In this document: one piece after another, positions 8,464 through 17,412 of the stretch
Position numbering within the stretch: the stretch's first letter is position 1
How the letters are laid out: the number at the start of each line of letters is the position of its first letter
Program-made: the position numbers and the translations under genes
From: Comamonas sp. lk
GTDB taxonomy: Bacteria > Pseudomonadota > Gammaproteobacteria > Burkholderiales > Burkholderiaceae_C
Length of the DNA stretch: 64,000 nt
Assembly: GCA_945925985.1 (NCBI GenBank)
Contig: CAMELV010000005.1
Location: 107,096-171,095 of the forward strand
Direction: 5' to 3'
The notes under the pieces: generated by a model
The model's input: the letters and a program-made list of their open reading frames with translations, nothing else
What the model was told of the DNA's origin: nothing
Databases searched by the model: none

Positions 8464-9411
8464 ATGACGCGATTGATAGTAAACCGGCTGGTGCTTGGGA
8501 TTTTGACCTTGTTGGCAGTTTCTGTGCTGATCTTCATCTGCACACAGATCCTTCCCGGTGATGTGGCCTCGGCTGTCCTGGGGCAGGGCGCTACGCCCGA
8601 AGCCCTGATCGTCTTCCGCAAAGAGCTCGGTTTTGATGTGCCGCCCTATTTGCGCTACTGGAATTGGTTGCTGGGTGCCCTGCAAGGTGACCTCGGCGTT
8701 GCCCTGACCAACAAGCGCGTCATCGTGGATGAAATCATGCCGCGCCTGGCCAACACCCTGTTCCTCGCCGGCTATGCGGCCCTGATCGCCATCCCCCTGG
8801 CCGTGGGACTCGGCATCTATTCGGCGATCAACGAAGGCAAGTTGTCGGACAAGCTGTCCAATATCCTGACGCTGGTGGCCATTTCCTTGCCGGAATTTTT
8901 CATTGCCTACCTGTTGATCATCGCCATGGCGGTGAATGTCGACTGGTTCCCCTCGCTGTCCACGGTGGTCAAGGGCATGCCACTGAGTGAACGCCTGTAC
9001 CAGTCCACCTTGCCTGCCATCACTTTGACATTGCTGGTGGCCGCCCATATGCTGCGCATGACCCGAAGCTCGGTGTTGTCTGTCATGTCCACGCCTTATA
9101 TTGAAATGGCCTTTCTGAAAGGCGCCAAGCGTCGGCGCGTGATCATGCGGCACGCCTTGCCCAATGCGGCAGCGCCCATCATTACCGTGGTGGCACTCAA
9201 CATGGCCTACCTGGTGGTCGGGGTGGTGGTCATTGAAGCCGTGTTTGTGTACCCGGGGCTTGGCCAGTTGATGGTGGACGCCGTGTCCAAGCGCGATGTG
9301 CCGGTGATCCAGGCCTGTGGCCTGGTCTTTGCTTCAGTGTTCGTGGTGCTTAACACCGTGGCCGACATTTTGGTGATCCTGGTCAACCCGCGGTTGCGCA
9401 ACAAGTCATAA
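8464..9411 (+). CDS. ABC transporter permease, DppB/GsiC type
   Basis: This 315-residue inner-membrane permease has an N-terminal helix (RLIVNRLVLGILTLLAVSVLIF), about six helices in all and the EAA-type cytoplasmic loop near YIEMAFLKGAKRRRVIMRHALPNA, which docks with the ATPase. It matches the first permease of Dpp/Opp/Gsi systems in length and layout. It follows the binding protein after a 124-bp gap with a terminator and precedes the second permease by 26 bp. It forms the transport channel with the DppC-like partner. Confidence 0.93.
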   Translation: MTRLIVNRLVLGILTLLAVSVLIFICTQILPGDVASAVLGQGATPEALIVFRKELGFDVPPYLRYWNWLLGALQGDLGVALTNKRVIVDEIMPRLANTLFLAGYAALIAIPLAVGLGIYSAINEGKLSDKLSNILTLVAISLPEFFIAYLLIIAMAVNVDWFPSLSTVVKGMPLSERLYQSTLPAITLTLLVAAHMLRMTRSSVLSVMSTPYIEMAFLKGAKRRRVIMRHALPNAAAPIITVVALNMAYLVVGVVVIEAVFVYPGLGQLMVDAVSKRDVPVIQACGLVFASVFVVLNTVADILVILVNPRLRNKS

Positions 9412-9437
9412 GACGAGACAGGAAAGAGGAGCTAAGA

Positions 9438-10271
9438 GTGAAAGTGTTTGGACAAAAGCCCACGCCTTCAGCCTGGTTTGGCTTGGTGGTCATGGCCATC
9501 TTTATGGTGGTGGTGATTTTCACGCCCTGGCTGGCGCCCTACGAGGAATCTGCCAATGTTGGCGGCACCTGGGACGAACCGTCGGCCACCTCCTGGCTGG
9601 GGGGTGATCAGATTGGCCGGGACATGCTCACCCGGATCATGTACGGCTCGCGCATGACCATCGCCGTGGCTCTGGCCATCACCTCGCTGTCATTTTTGAT
9701 CGGGATTGTGCTGGGCTTCATCAGCGCCGTGTTGGGCGGTTGGGTCGACATTTTCTTTACCCGCTTGCTCGACGTGATGCTGTCTATCCCCAGTCTGATT
9801 TTCGCGCTCATTATTCTGGGCGTTTTTGGCTCCAGTATCCCGGTGCTGATCCTGACCATCGCCGTGATCGACTCAACCCGCGTGTTCCGGTTGGCGCGGG
9901 CCCTGGGCATGAACCTGTCGGTCATGGAGTATGTGGAAGCCGCTCGTCTGCGCGGCGAGGGACTCTGGTGGGTGATCAGCCGAGAAATATTACCCAATGC
10001 CCGGGCACCGCTGGTCTCCGAATTTGGCCTGCGCTTTTGCTTTAATTTTCTGTTTATTGCAGGCCTGTCGTTTCTGGGGCTGGGCATCCAGCCGCCCTAC
10101 GCCGACCTGGGCGGCATGGTGAGAGAAAACGCCGCAGCGATCAACTTTGGGATGATGGCACCGATCTACCCGGCCGTGACCATTGCCCTGTTGACCGTGT
10201 CGGTCAACCTGGTGGTGGACTGGATGCTGTCCATTGACGCCCGCCCGTCGGGCGCGCAGGCCGAGCTTTGA
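9438..10271 (+). CDS. ABC transporter permease, DppC/GsiD type
   Basis: This 277-residue permease starts at GTG 9438 behind a GAAAGAGGAG ribosome site. It has an N-terminal membrane helix, a periplasmic loop (LGGDQIGRDMLTRIMYGSR) typical of DppC proteins, and the EAA loop near EYVEAARLRGEGLWWVISREILPN. It is the second channel subunit of the peptide-type importer. The stop at 10269-10271 is 13 bp before the ATPase start. Confidence 0.93.
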   Translation: MKVFGQKPTPSAWFGLVVMAIFMVVVIFTPWLAPYEESANVGGTWDEPSATSWLGGDQIGRDMLTRIMYGSRMTIAVALAITSLSFLIGIVLGFISAVLGGWVDIFFTRLLDVMLSIPSLIFALIILGVFGSSIPVLILTIAVIDSTRVFRLARALGMNLSVMEYVEAARLRGEGLWWVISREILPNARAPLVSEFGLRFCFNFLFIAGLSFLGLGIQPPYADLGGMVRENAAAINFGMMAPIYPAVTIALLTVSVNLVVDWMLSIDARPSGAQAEL

Positions 10272-10284
10272 GCAGGGTGATGGC

Positions 10285-11913
10285 ATGATTGATGACATTA
10301 TTCTGGAAATCAAAGGCCTGCAGATGGGCAGCGTGGCCGGTGCAGTCATCATCGACAAGGTGGACCTTCGCCTGAAGCAGGGTGAGGTGCTGGGCTTGAT
10401 CGGTGAAAGCGGTGCCGGCAAGTCGACCATTGGATTGGCGGCCATGTGCTACGCGCGGGCCGGCGTGCACATTGCCGGCGGCGAGGTGATCCTCGGCGGT
10501 GTCAATGTCCGGGCCCTGGACGCGGAGGGCCGGCGGGATGTGCGCGGCAAGCGCATTGCCTACATTGCGCAGTCGGCTGCTGCTGCCTTTAACCCCGCCC
10601 ATACCTTGATGGACCAGGTCTGCGAAGCCCCGCTGATTCACAACATCATGACCCGCCCTGAGGCCGAGGCTTGGGCCCGCCAGTTGTTTCGATCGCTGGA
10701 TTTGCCAGACCCGCAAAACTTTGGTTCGCGCTACCCGCATCAGGTGTCGGGTGGGCAATTGCAGCGTGCCATGGCCGCCATGGCCATGTCCTGTCGCCCC
10801 GACGTGCTGGTGCTCGACGAGCCCACCACCGCGCTGGATGTGACCACACAAATCGAAGTCCTTATTCTGCTCAAGTCGCTTATCCGTGAATACCGCACGG
10901 CGGCGCTCTACATCACTCACGACCTCGCGGTGGTGGCCCAGGTGGCCGACCGCATCAAAGTGTTGCGCCACGGCAAGGAAGTCGAAGAGGGGCTTACCGA
11001 CCAGATCCTGCACCATGCCCGGCAGGATTACACCGCCCGGTTGGTCGCTGTGCGCGGGGCGGCCGCCAGTGAACGGGCGACCAAGGCTACGGTGACGCCC
11101 GAGACTGTGCTGTCGATCCAGGCCTGCCACGCTTATTACGGCGACTTCCATGTGGTCAAAGGGGTGTCGCTCGACGTTCTGCGCGGTGAAACGGTCGCTG
11201 TTGTGGGCGAATCCGGTTCCGGCAAGTCGACACTGGCCCGGATTGTCACGGGGCTGTTACCCCCTCGCAGTGGCGAGATCTTGTTCCAGGGCAAACCCTT
11301 GCCGCCGGCGCTCAAGGCGCGTGACAGGGAACTTAAACGTCGCATCCAACTGGTCTACCAGATCCCGGATGTGGCCATCAATCCACGGCACAGTGTGTTG
11401 GATATTGTGGGGCGGCCAGCCCAGTTTTATTTTGGTCTGGGTCGTGACCTGGTCTTGAAACGTGCCAAGGAACTGATGGGTCTGGTGGAGCTGCCGGTTG
11501 ACTTTCTGCAGCGCCGACCGGGGCAGTTGTCTGGCGGGCAAAAGCAGCGGGTCTGCATCGCGCGGGCCTTGGCGGCCAATCCCGACCTGATCATTCTCGA
11601 CGAGCCCACCTCGGCCCTGGACCCCTTGGTAGCGGAAGAAATCCTGAAGCTCTTGCGGCGCCTGCAGGCCGAATTGGGCCTGTCCTACGTGCTGATCACC
11701 CATGACCTGGATGTGGTCCACCGCATCGCCCACCGCACCGCCGTGATGCTCAAGGGTGAGTTCGTGGCCTTTGACCAAACAGAAGCCATCTTCGATGGCC
11801 CCTACCACCCCTACACCGAGAAGCTGATCAACGCTGTGCCGGTGATGCGCAGTGACTGGCTGGATGGCGTGCTGGCCAAGCGCGCGCAAGCAGCGTTGTC
11901 AGCTGCGCACTGA
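10285..11913 (+). CDS. ABC transporter ATPase, fused two-domain (GsiA/DppDF type)
   Basis: This 542-residue protein has two complete nucleotide-binding domains. The first holds Walker A GESGAGKST, signature VSGGQLQRA and Walker B VLVLDEPTTALD. The second holds GESGSGKST, LSGGQKQR and LIILDEPTSALD. It powers the importer encoded by the three genes before it. The start is ATG 10285 (MIDDIILEI) behind AGCAGGGTGA; a longer frame from 10234 overlaps the permease and is not family-like. Fused ATPases of this kind occur in glutathione and microcin-C-type transporters. The gene is convergent with mttB1, with only 23 bp between the stops. Confidence 0.93.
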   Translation: MIDDIILEIKGLQMGSVAGAVIIDKVDLRLKQGEVLGLIGESGAGKSTIGLAAMCYARAGVHIAGGEVILGGVNVRALDAEGRRDVRGKRIAYIAQSAAAAFNPAHTLMDQVCEAPLIHNIMTRPEAEAWARQLFRSLDLPDPQNFGSRYPHQVSGGQLQRAMAAMAMSCRPDVLVLDEPTTALDVTTQIEVLILLKSLIREYRTAALYITHDLAVVAQVADRIKVLRHGKEVEEGLTDQILHHARQDYTARLVAVRGAAASERATKATVTPETVLSIQACHAYYGDFHVVKGVSLDVLRGETVAVVGESGSGKSTLARIVTGLLPPRSGEILFQGKPLPPALKARDRELKRRIQLVYQIPDVAINPRHSVLDIVGRPAQFYFGLGRDLVLKRAKELMGLVELPVDFLQRRPGQLSGGQKQRVCIARALAANPDLIILDEPTSALDPLVAEEILKLLRRLQAELGLSYVLITHDLDVVHRIAHRTAVMLKGEFVAFDQTEAIFDGPYHPYTEKLINAVPVMRSDWLDGVLAKRAQAALSAAH

Positions 11914-11936
11914 GAAGCGCCGCTGACCCGGCGGGG

Positions 11937-13514
11937 TTAGACGTTGGAATCGGGGAACGACGCCTTGCGACGGTTGACGTAGTCCAATATCGCCTCATCC
12001 ACCGCCGGGTCCATGGCGGGCATTTCGTACTCGGACAACTGCTTTTTCCAGGATGCGTTGGCCCGCGCAGTCAGGTCGCGGGAACCCTCAGCCTCCCACT
12101 GCTCGAAGCTGTTGTTGTCGGTGATCGGTGAGCGGTAAAACGCGCTTTCAAAATTAGCCTGCGTGTGGGCGCAACCCAAAAAGTGCTTGCCGGGGCCGAC
12201 TTCCCGAATCGCATCCATGGCTTGGCCGTTCTCTGACAGGTCTACGCCCGCCATCAGGGTGTGCATCATGCCGGCCTGGTCGACGTCCATGATGAATTTT
12301 TCATAGCCCATGGAGAGGCCGCCTTCGAGCCAGCCCGCCGTGTGCAGTACAAAATTTACCCCGCCCAGGCAGGTCGGTAACAGGGTGTTGGCCGACTCTG
12401 AGGCCGCCTGGGCGTCGGAAATCTTGGAACCACAGAGGCCGCCGCCAGAGCGAAATGGCACGCCGAGTCGGCGGGCCAGTGCTGCCATGACATACAGCAC
12501 CAAGGCGGGTTCGGGTGTGCCAAAAGTGGGGGCGCCAGATTGCATGGAGATTGACGAGGCAAAGCTACCCATCACCACCGGTGCGCCCGGGTTGACCAGT
12601 TGGACGAAAGCCATGCCGGCCAGAGACTCGGCCAGGGTCTGGGCCGCTGTGCCCGCCACGGTGACCGGCGACATGGCGCCGGCCAGTATAAAGGGCGTGA
12701 TGATGCTCGCCTGGTTGGCTCGCGCATAGACCTTGGCAGCCCCCAGCATGGTCTCATCAAAGGTCATGGGTGAGTTGGCATTGATGAGGTTGATGACGCA
12801 GGTTTTCGGCTTGCCGGTCAGCGGGTCCAGGTAGTCGTCGCCAAACAGAATCCGTGTCATCTCCACCGTGTCACGCGCCCGGTCGGGGTGTGTGACCGAG
12901 CCCATGTAGGGCTTGTCGGTGAACTTCATGTGGGCGTACACCATGTCGAAGTGGCGCTTGTTGACCGGCAGGTCCACCGGCTCGCAAATCGTGCCGCCCG
13001 AATGGTGCAAGGCGTTGGCCATGTAGGTCAGTTTGACGAAATTCTGGAAGTCTTCAATCGTGGCATAGCGGCGGCCGCGGTCCAGATCCCTCACAAAAGG
13101 CGAGCCATAAGCCGGCGCAAACACCGTGTTCTTGCCGCCAATGACGACGTTGTGTGCCGGGTTGCGGGCATATTGCGTAAATTCGCGTGGCGCCGTGGCC
13201 TGCACCAAACTGCGGCACAGGCCGCGCGGGAAGCGCACGCGTTCGCCCTTCACATCGGCCCCGGCTGCCTTGAACAGCGCCAACGCTTCGGCGTCATCCC
13301 GAAAATCAATGCCGGTCTCCTCGAGGATGGTGTCGGCATTTCGCTCAATGATCTGCAGCCCTTCCTCGTCCAGAACCTCGTAGTACGGAATTTTTCGCGT
13401 GATGTAGGGCACCGACTGACCGCTACGGGCTGAACGTGCCGCACGCTTGGCTTCCCGCCCGCCCCCGGCCCGCCGACCCCGGGCCGGTTGCCCATCCGCT
13501 AGTGTTTCATTCAT
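11937..13514 (-). CDS. MttB-family (trimethylamine methyltransferase superfamily) protein without pyrrolysine, copy 1
   Basis: This 525-residue protein belongs to the trimethylamine methyltransferase superfamily. The frame is uninterrupted, so no in-frame amber (pyrrolysine) codon is present. Characterised relatives lacking pyrrolysine, such as MtgB, demethylate glycine betaine, proline betaine or carnitine and pass the methyl to a corrinoid protein. Family traits seen are ILEETGIDF, the ARNPAHNVVIGG segment, APAYGSPF, NANSPM, GAMSPVTVAGTAAQ and GSKISDAQA (about 362-370), near where I would expect the pyrrolysine position. The N-terminal ~35 residues are basic and low in complexity. A GGAG site precedes ATG 13514. 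It is divergent from sdaA, and no corrinoid partner is visible. Substrate unknown; a methylated amine is most likely. Confidence 0.88.
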   Translation of the reverse strand: MNETLADGQPARGRRAGGGREAKRAARSARSGQSVPYITRKIPYYEVLDEEGLQIIERNADTILEETGIDFRDDAEALALFKAAGADVKGERVRFPRGLCRSLVQATAPREFTQYARNPAHNVVIGGKNTVFAPAYGSPFVRDLDRGRRYATIEDFQNFVKLTYMANALHHSGGTICEPVDLPVNKRHFDMVYAHMKFTDKPYMGSVTHPDRARDTVEMTRILFGDDYLDPLTGKPKTCVINLINANSPMTFDETMLGAAKVYARANQASIITPFILAGAMSPVTVAGTAAQTLAESLAGMAFVQLVNPGAPVVMGSFASSISMQSGAPTFGTPEPALVLYVMAALARRLGVPFRSGGGLCGSKISDAQAASESANTLLPTCLGGVNFVLHTAGWLEGGLSMGYEKFIMDVDQAGMMHTLMAGVDLSENGQAMDAIREVGPGKHFLGCAHTQANFESAFYRSPITDNNSFEQWEAEGSRDLTARANASWKKQLSEYEMPAMDPAVDEAILDYVNRRKASFPDSNV

Positions 13515-13754
13515 AGCATCGCTCCAGAAGAATCAGGGGGACGTGAGGTCGCCCAAACTAAGTACAGTATGGTGAGGCCGTTCTCAAGCCGATGATCCGC
13601 AAGCGACGCCGTCTTGTTTTCAGACGCCAGCGTTTTTGGTCGCTTGCTGCGTGCTGGACGTCGTTCCGTGGACAACAACAGCCAAGCAGCTCATCACAAT
13701 GTTGTCAGTCAATCGCGGGATTGACACCACCCCTTGCAAGTTTGAAAGTCGACC

Positions 13755-15146
13755 ATGGCCCTGAGTGTTTTTGACCTTTTCAAGATTGGCATCGGCCCGT
13801 CGTCGTCGCATACCGTTGGGCCTATGAAGGCCGCTGCCATGTTTGTGCGGCGATTGTCGAAATCCGGGCAGTTGAGCCAGGTCGCCAGAATCGAAGCCCG
13901 CCTCTATGGCTCACTGGGTGCGACCGGCAAGGGGCATGGCACCGACACCGCCATCATGCTGGGACTCGGTGGTCTGATGCCCGACAGCATTGACCCAGAC
14001 AGCATTGAGTCTCGCATCCGCCAGGTCCGGGACGAGGCCAGCGTGCTGCTCAATGGCGAACACCCTGCGGCGTTCAATGAGCGCAGCGACATCTTGTTTT
14101 TGCGCAATGAAACTTTGCCGTTTCATTCCAATGGCGTGCGTCTGCTGGCTTTTGCGGCCGATGGCGTGCTGCTGGAGGAGCGGCGCTATTTCTCGGTGGG
14201 TGGCGGCTTTGTGCTGTCGCAGGAAGAGGCGGACCGGTCCGTGGACCAGCCCAAGCTGGTGGTGGACCCGACCGTGCTGGCCTACCCGTTTTCCAGCGGT
14301 GACGAATTGCTGGCGATCACCGTACGCACCGGTCTGTCCATTGCCGACGTAATGCGCCGCAACGAGCACGCCTGGCGCACCGACCAGGAGTTGAACGACG
14401 GGCTGGATCAGATCTGGGAGATCATGAAGGCCTGTGTGGCCCGGGGCTGCCGTACCGAGGGCCACCTGCCAGGTGGCCTGCGGGTGAAGCGTCGGGCGGC
14501 GGAGCTGCATCGATCACTCAGTGCCCGGCCGGAGCAGGCGCTCAAGGACCAGCTCACCATTCTGGACTTTGTCAACCTGTACGCCATGGCGGTCAACGAA
14601 GAAAACGCGGCTGGAGGCCGTGTGGTCACGGCCCCCACCAACGGCGCGGCCGGGATTGTGCCGGCGGTTCTGCACTACTACGACCGGTTTTGTCCGGGTG
14701 CCAACGCCAGTGGCGTACGCGACTTTCTGCTGACTGCCGGCGCTATCGGGCTGCTGTACAAGGAGAATGCCTCGATCAGCGGTGCCGAGGTGGGCTGCCA
14801 GGGCGAAGTTGGCGTGGCCTGCTCAATGGCTGCCGGCGGCTTGGCCGCCGTCATGGGCGGCACCCCGCAGCAGGTGGAAAATGCCGCTGAAATCGGCATG
14901 GAGCACAACCTGGGTCTCACCTGTGACCCGGTGGGTGGGCGGGTGCAAATCCCGTGCATTGAGCGCAATGCCATGGGCTCGGTCAAGGCCTTGAACGCTG
15001 CGCGCATGGCCTTGCGCGGTGACGGTACGCATTTTGTGTCGCTGGACCAGGTGATCAAAACCATGCGCGACACCGGGCGTGACATGATGACCAAGTACAA
15101 GGAAACCAGCCGCGGTGGCCTGGCGGTTAACGTGATCGAGTGCTGA
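13755..15146 (+). CDS. sdaA: L-serine dehydratase (L-serine ammonia-lyase, iron-sulfur type)
   Basis: This 463-residue enzyme converts L-serine to pyruvate and ammonia. It is a single-chain fusion of the beta and alpha domains: the N-terminus has [18 protein letters not shown] and the C-terminal half holds the cysteines expected to bind a 4Fe-4S cluster ([31 protein letters not shown]). Length and motifs match bacterial SdaA. It starts at ATG 13755 after a 240-bp divergent gap shared with mttB1, and the next gene begins 3 bp after its stop. In this setting it would drain serine formed from the glycine and one-carbon units released by methylamine demethylation. Confidence 0.95.
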   Translation: MALSVFDLFKIGIGPSSSHTVGPMKAAAMFVRRLSKSGQLSQVARIEARLYGSLGATGKGHGTDTAIMLGLGGLMPDSIDPDSIESRIRQVRDEASVLLNGEHPAAFNERSDILFLRNETLPFHSNGVRLLAFAADGVLLEERRYFSVGGGFVLSQEEADRSVDQPKLVVDPTVLAYPFSSGDELLAITVRTGLSIADVMRRNEHAWRTDQELNDGLDQIWEIMKACVARGCRTEGHLPGGLRVKRRAAELHRSLSARPEQALKDQLTILDFVNLYAMAVNEENAAGGRVVTAPTNGAAGIVPAVLHYYDRFCPGANASGVRDFLLTAGAIGLLYKENASISGAEVGCQGEVGVACSMAAGGLAAVMGGTPQQVENAAEIGMEHNLGLTCDPVGGRVQIPCIERNAMGSVKALNAARMALRGDGTHFVSLDQVIKTMRDTGRDMMTKYKETSRGGLAVNVIEC

Positions 15147-15149
15147 CAC

Positions 15150-17174
15150 ATGCGGTATTTTTTGGGGATCGACACCGGCGGAACCTACACCGACGCGGTG
15201 TTGCTGGACCAGAACAAGCAGGTGGTGGCCGCCGCCAAGAGCCTGACCACCCGCTTTGACCTGTCTGTAGGCATCAGTGCCTCGCTGGACCGGCTGCCCA
15301 AGGAAGGCTTGGCCCAGGTGGTGTTGGTGTCGCTGTCCACCACGCTCACGACCAACTCGGTGGTTGAGGGCAAGGGCTCGCCGATCTGTGTGCTGCTGGC
15401 CGGTTATGAGGCGGCCCAGATCAAATCCAGCGGGTTGCTTGAGCTGGTGGGTGCCGATGCCATTGTGTCTTTGCCCGGCGGCCATGACGCGGGGGGGCAT
15501 CCGGCTGCTGCGCTGGATGAGGCGGCGTCCAAAGCGGCCATCTTGCGCCACGCGCCGCGCGTCAGCGCGTTTGCCATCTCGGCCAGTTTTGCGGTTCGCA
15601 ACCCGGCCCATGAGCAGCAGCTGCGCGCCTGGGTTGAAGAACTGTGTGACAAACCCGTGACCTGCGGCCATGAGCTGGCCTCCAGCCTGGGCGCACCGCG
15701 GCGTGCTTTGACCGTGGCCTTGAACGCGCGGATGATTTCCCACATCAAGGCGCTGATTGAATCGGTCAGGCAGACCCTGGCAGTCCATGCGGTGACGGCC
15801 CCCTTGATGATGGTCAAGGGCGATGGCACGCTGGTTAATGTGGCGTCGGCGCTGCAGCGCCCGGTGGGCACCGTGCTGTCGGGCCCCGCTGCCAGTTTGC
15901 TAGGCGCCTGCGCCCTGAGCGGCTTGAGTGACGCCATCGTGGCTGACATGGGGGGCACCACCACCGACATCGCCATTGTGCGTGGCGGCCAACCGGCCCT
16001 CAGCTTTGACGGCGCCATGATTGGTGACTGGCGGCCCATGATCGAAGCGGTCAAGGTCTACGCGATCGGCCTGGGTGGCGACAGCGAGATCCGCATCCTT
16101 GGCGGCCATGGCCTGGCCATCGGACCGCGCCGGGTGCTGCCTCTGAGTCTGTTGGCCCATGAACACCCCAAGGTGCTGGCCGTTCTGGAGCGACAGCAAA
16201 ACGAGTCGCCGCACGCCAGCCAGATCCGCTTCGTGCAGCGGCTGCAAGGCCACGACGCCCTGATTGACCGGTTACCCGATGATGAGTTGCGCGCCTGGGA
16301 GCACCTCGCCCAGGGGCCTTTGGACATGGAGCAGTGCAACATCCATGACCGCGTGATGTCCCGGGCGCTGGCGCGGCTGGAACGCAAGGGTCTGGCCATT
16401 TACAGTGGCTTCACGCCCAGTGATGCGGCACATGTGTTGGGGCTGTCTACGCATTGGAGCCAAGACGCCGCTGTGTTTGGTGCCAGGATCTGGGCCCGGC
16501 AAATGCGGCACCTGTATGGCCTGGGCACCTGGATCCTGGGCGACGCGGTCGCGCCCTCGCGCCAGGTGGTGGATCTGGTGATCGCCACCATCTCGCAAAA
16601 GCTGATCGAGGCCGGTCTGAATGATGCCGGTCAACTCACCGAGTCGAACGCCGGGCGGCTCGCTGGCCTGCTCACCCAACTGGCCTTGAGCCCTGGCTCA
16701 GGTGCCAGCGCGGCGGGCGCCAACCCCTTGTTCAAACTGCAGTTTGCCCCCGATTTGCCGCTGGTCGCGGTGGGTGCGCCGGCAGGCAGTTACTACCCTG
16801 CGGTGGCCCGTGGTCTGGGCATCGCCTTGGTTTTGCCGCCCTTTGGCGAGGTGGCTAATGCGGTGGGCTCGGTGTTTGGCCGAGTGTCGCAGCGGGTTCA
16901 CATGACGGTGACGCAGCCCGTGCGCGGGGTCTATCGGGTCTTCACGCCAGAGGGCCCCCGTGATTTCGCGGCGCTAACCCCCGCCTTGGAGCTCGCCCGT
17001 GAATTGGCCGGGGTGGACGCACAGGCCCGGGCCTTGCAGGCTGGCGCCGCCAGCGCCACACTCAGTCTCACCCAAAGTGACAACAGTGTCAGCAACGACA
17101 TCGACGGTCACATGTTCTTCGAAGCCATTGTGACGGCCATTGCGTCTGGCCCGCCCTTGACGCTGGGCCACTGA
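15150..17174 (+). CDS. hydantoinase/oxoprolinase (HyuA)-family protein
   Basis: This 674-residue protein has the actin-like ATPase fold of N-methylhydantoinase A/5-oxoprolinase. The N-terminal FLGIDTGGTYTDAVLLD is the phosphate-1 motif, and VADMGGTTTDIAIVRGG (about residues 265-281) is the central one. Such proteins hydrolyse or activate cyclic amides, or carboxylate ketones, with ATP, usually beside a HyuB subunit. No HyuB is seen here. The start is 3 bp after the sdaA stop, so the two are probably cotranscribed. Substrate unknown; an N-methylated hydantoin (creatinine-type) or oxoproline is an inference from the surrounding demethylation genes. Confidence 0.85.
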   Translation: MRYFLGIDTGGTYTDAVLLDQNKQVVAAAKSLTTRFDLSVGISASLDRLPKEGLAQVVLVSLSTTLTTNSVVEGKGSPICVLLAGYEAAQIKSSGLLELVGADAIVSLPGGHDAGGHPAAALDEAASKAAILRHAPRVSAFAISASFAVRNPAHEQQLRAWVEELCDKPVTCGHELASSLGAPRRALTVALNARMISHIKALIESVRQTLAVHAVTAPLMMVKGDGTLVNVASALQRPVGTVLSGPAASLLGACALSGLSDAIVADMGGTTTDIAIVRGGQPALSFDGAMIGDWRPMIEAVKVYAIGLGGDSEIRILGGHGLAIGPRRVLPLSLLAHEHPKVLAVLERQQNESPHASQIRFVQRLQGHDALIDRLPDDELRAWEHLAQGPLDMEQCNIHDRVMSRALARLERKGLAIYSGFTPSDAAHVLGLSTHWSQDAAVFGARIWARQMRHLYGLGTWILGDAVAPSRQVVDLVIATISQKLIEAGLNDAGQLTESNAGRLAGLLTQLALSPGSGASAAGANPLFKLQFAPDLPLVAVGAPAGSYYPAVARGLGIALVLPPFGEVANAVGSVFGRVSQRVHMTVTQPVRGVYRVFTPEGPRDFAALTPALELARELAGVDAQARALQAGAASATLSLTQSDNSVSNDIDGHMFFEAIVTAIASGPPLTLGH

Positions 17175-17412
17175 GCCTGGTGGTCGGCGCGCTTGCCCCG
17201 TGGGTGTGGCGCGCCAGCATCCGCCCGAACTGGCTTCATTTGATGGGGCGGCCTTCGCCGCCAGCCATTGGTCCAGAACGTGAGAGGGCAGGCGTCCGGG
17301 CTGGCGCGAATCCGTTAGCCACTGTCGCAATTGGCGTCGTGGCCATCGCGGCGCTGACTACACTTTCGGCGGTACCAGATGCCCGCTCGGGCCCACAAGA
17401 AAGCAGGACACA

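Noticed and set aside
11937..13514. pyrrolysine-containing MttB
   Set aside because: The frame has no internal amber codon and reaches normal length, so a non-pyrrolysine homologue is the simpler reading.
13515..13754. glycine riboswitch before sdaA
   Set aside because: No glycine-aptamer consensus elements were seen in this 240-bp divergent gap.
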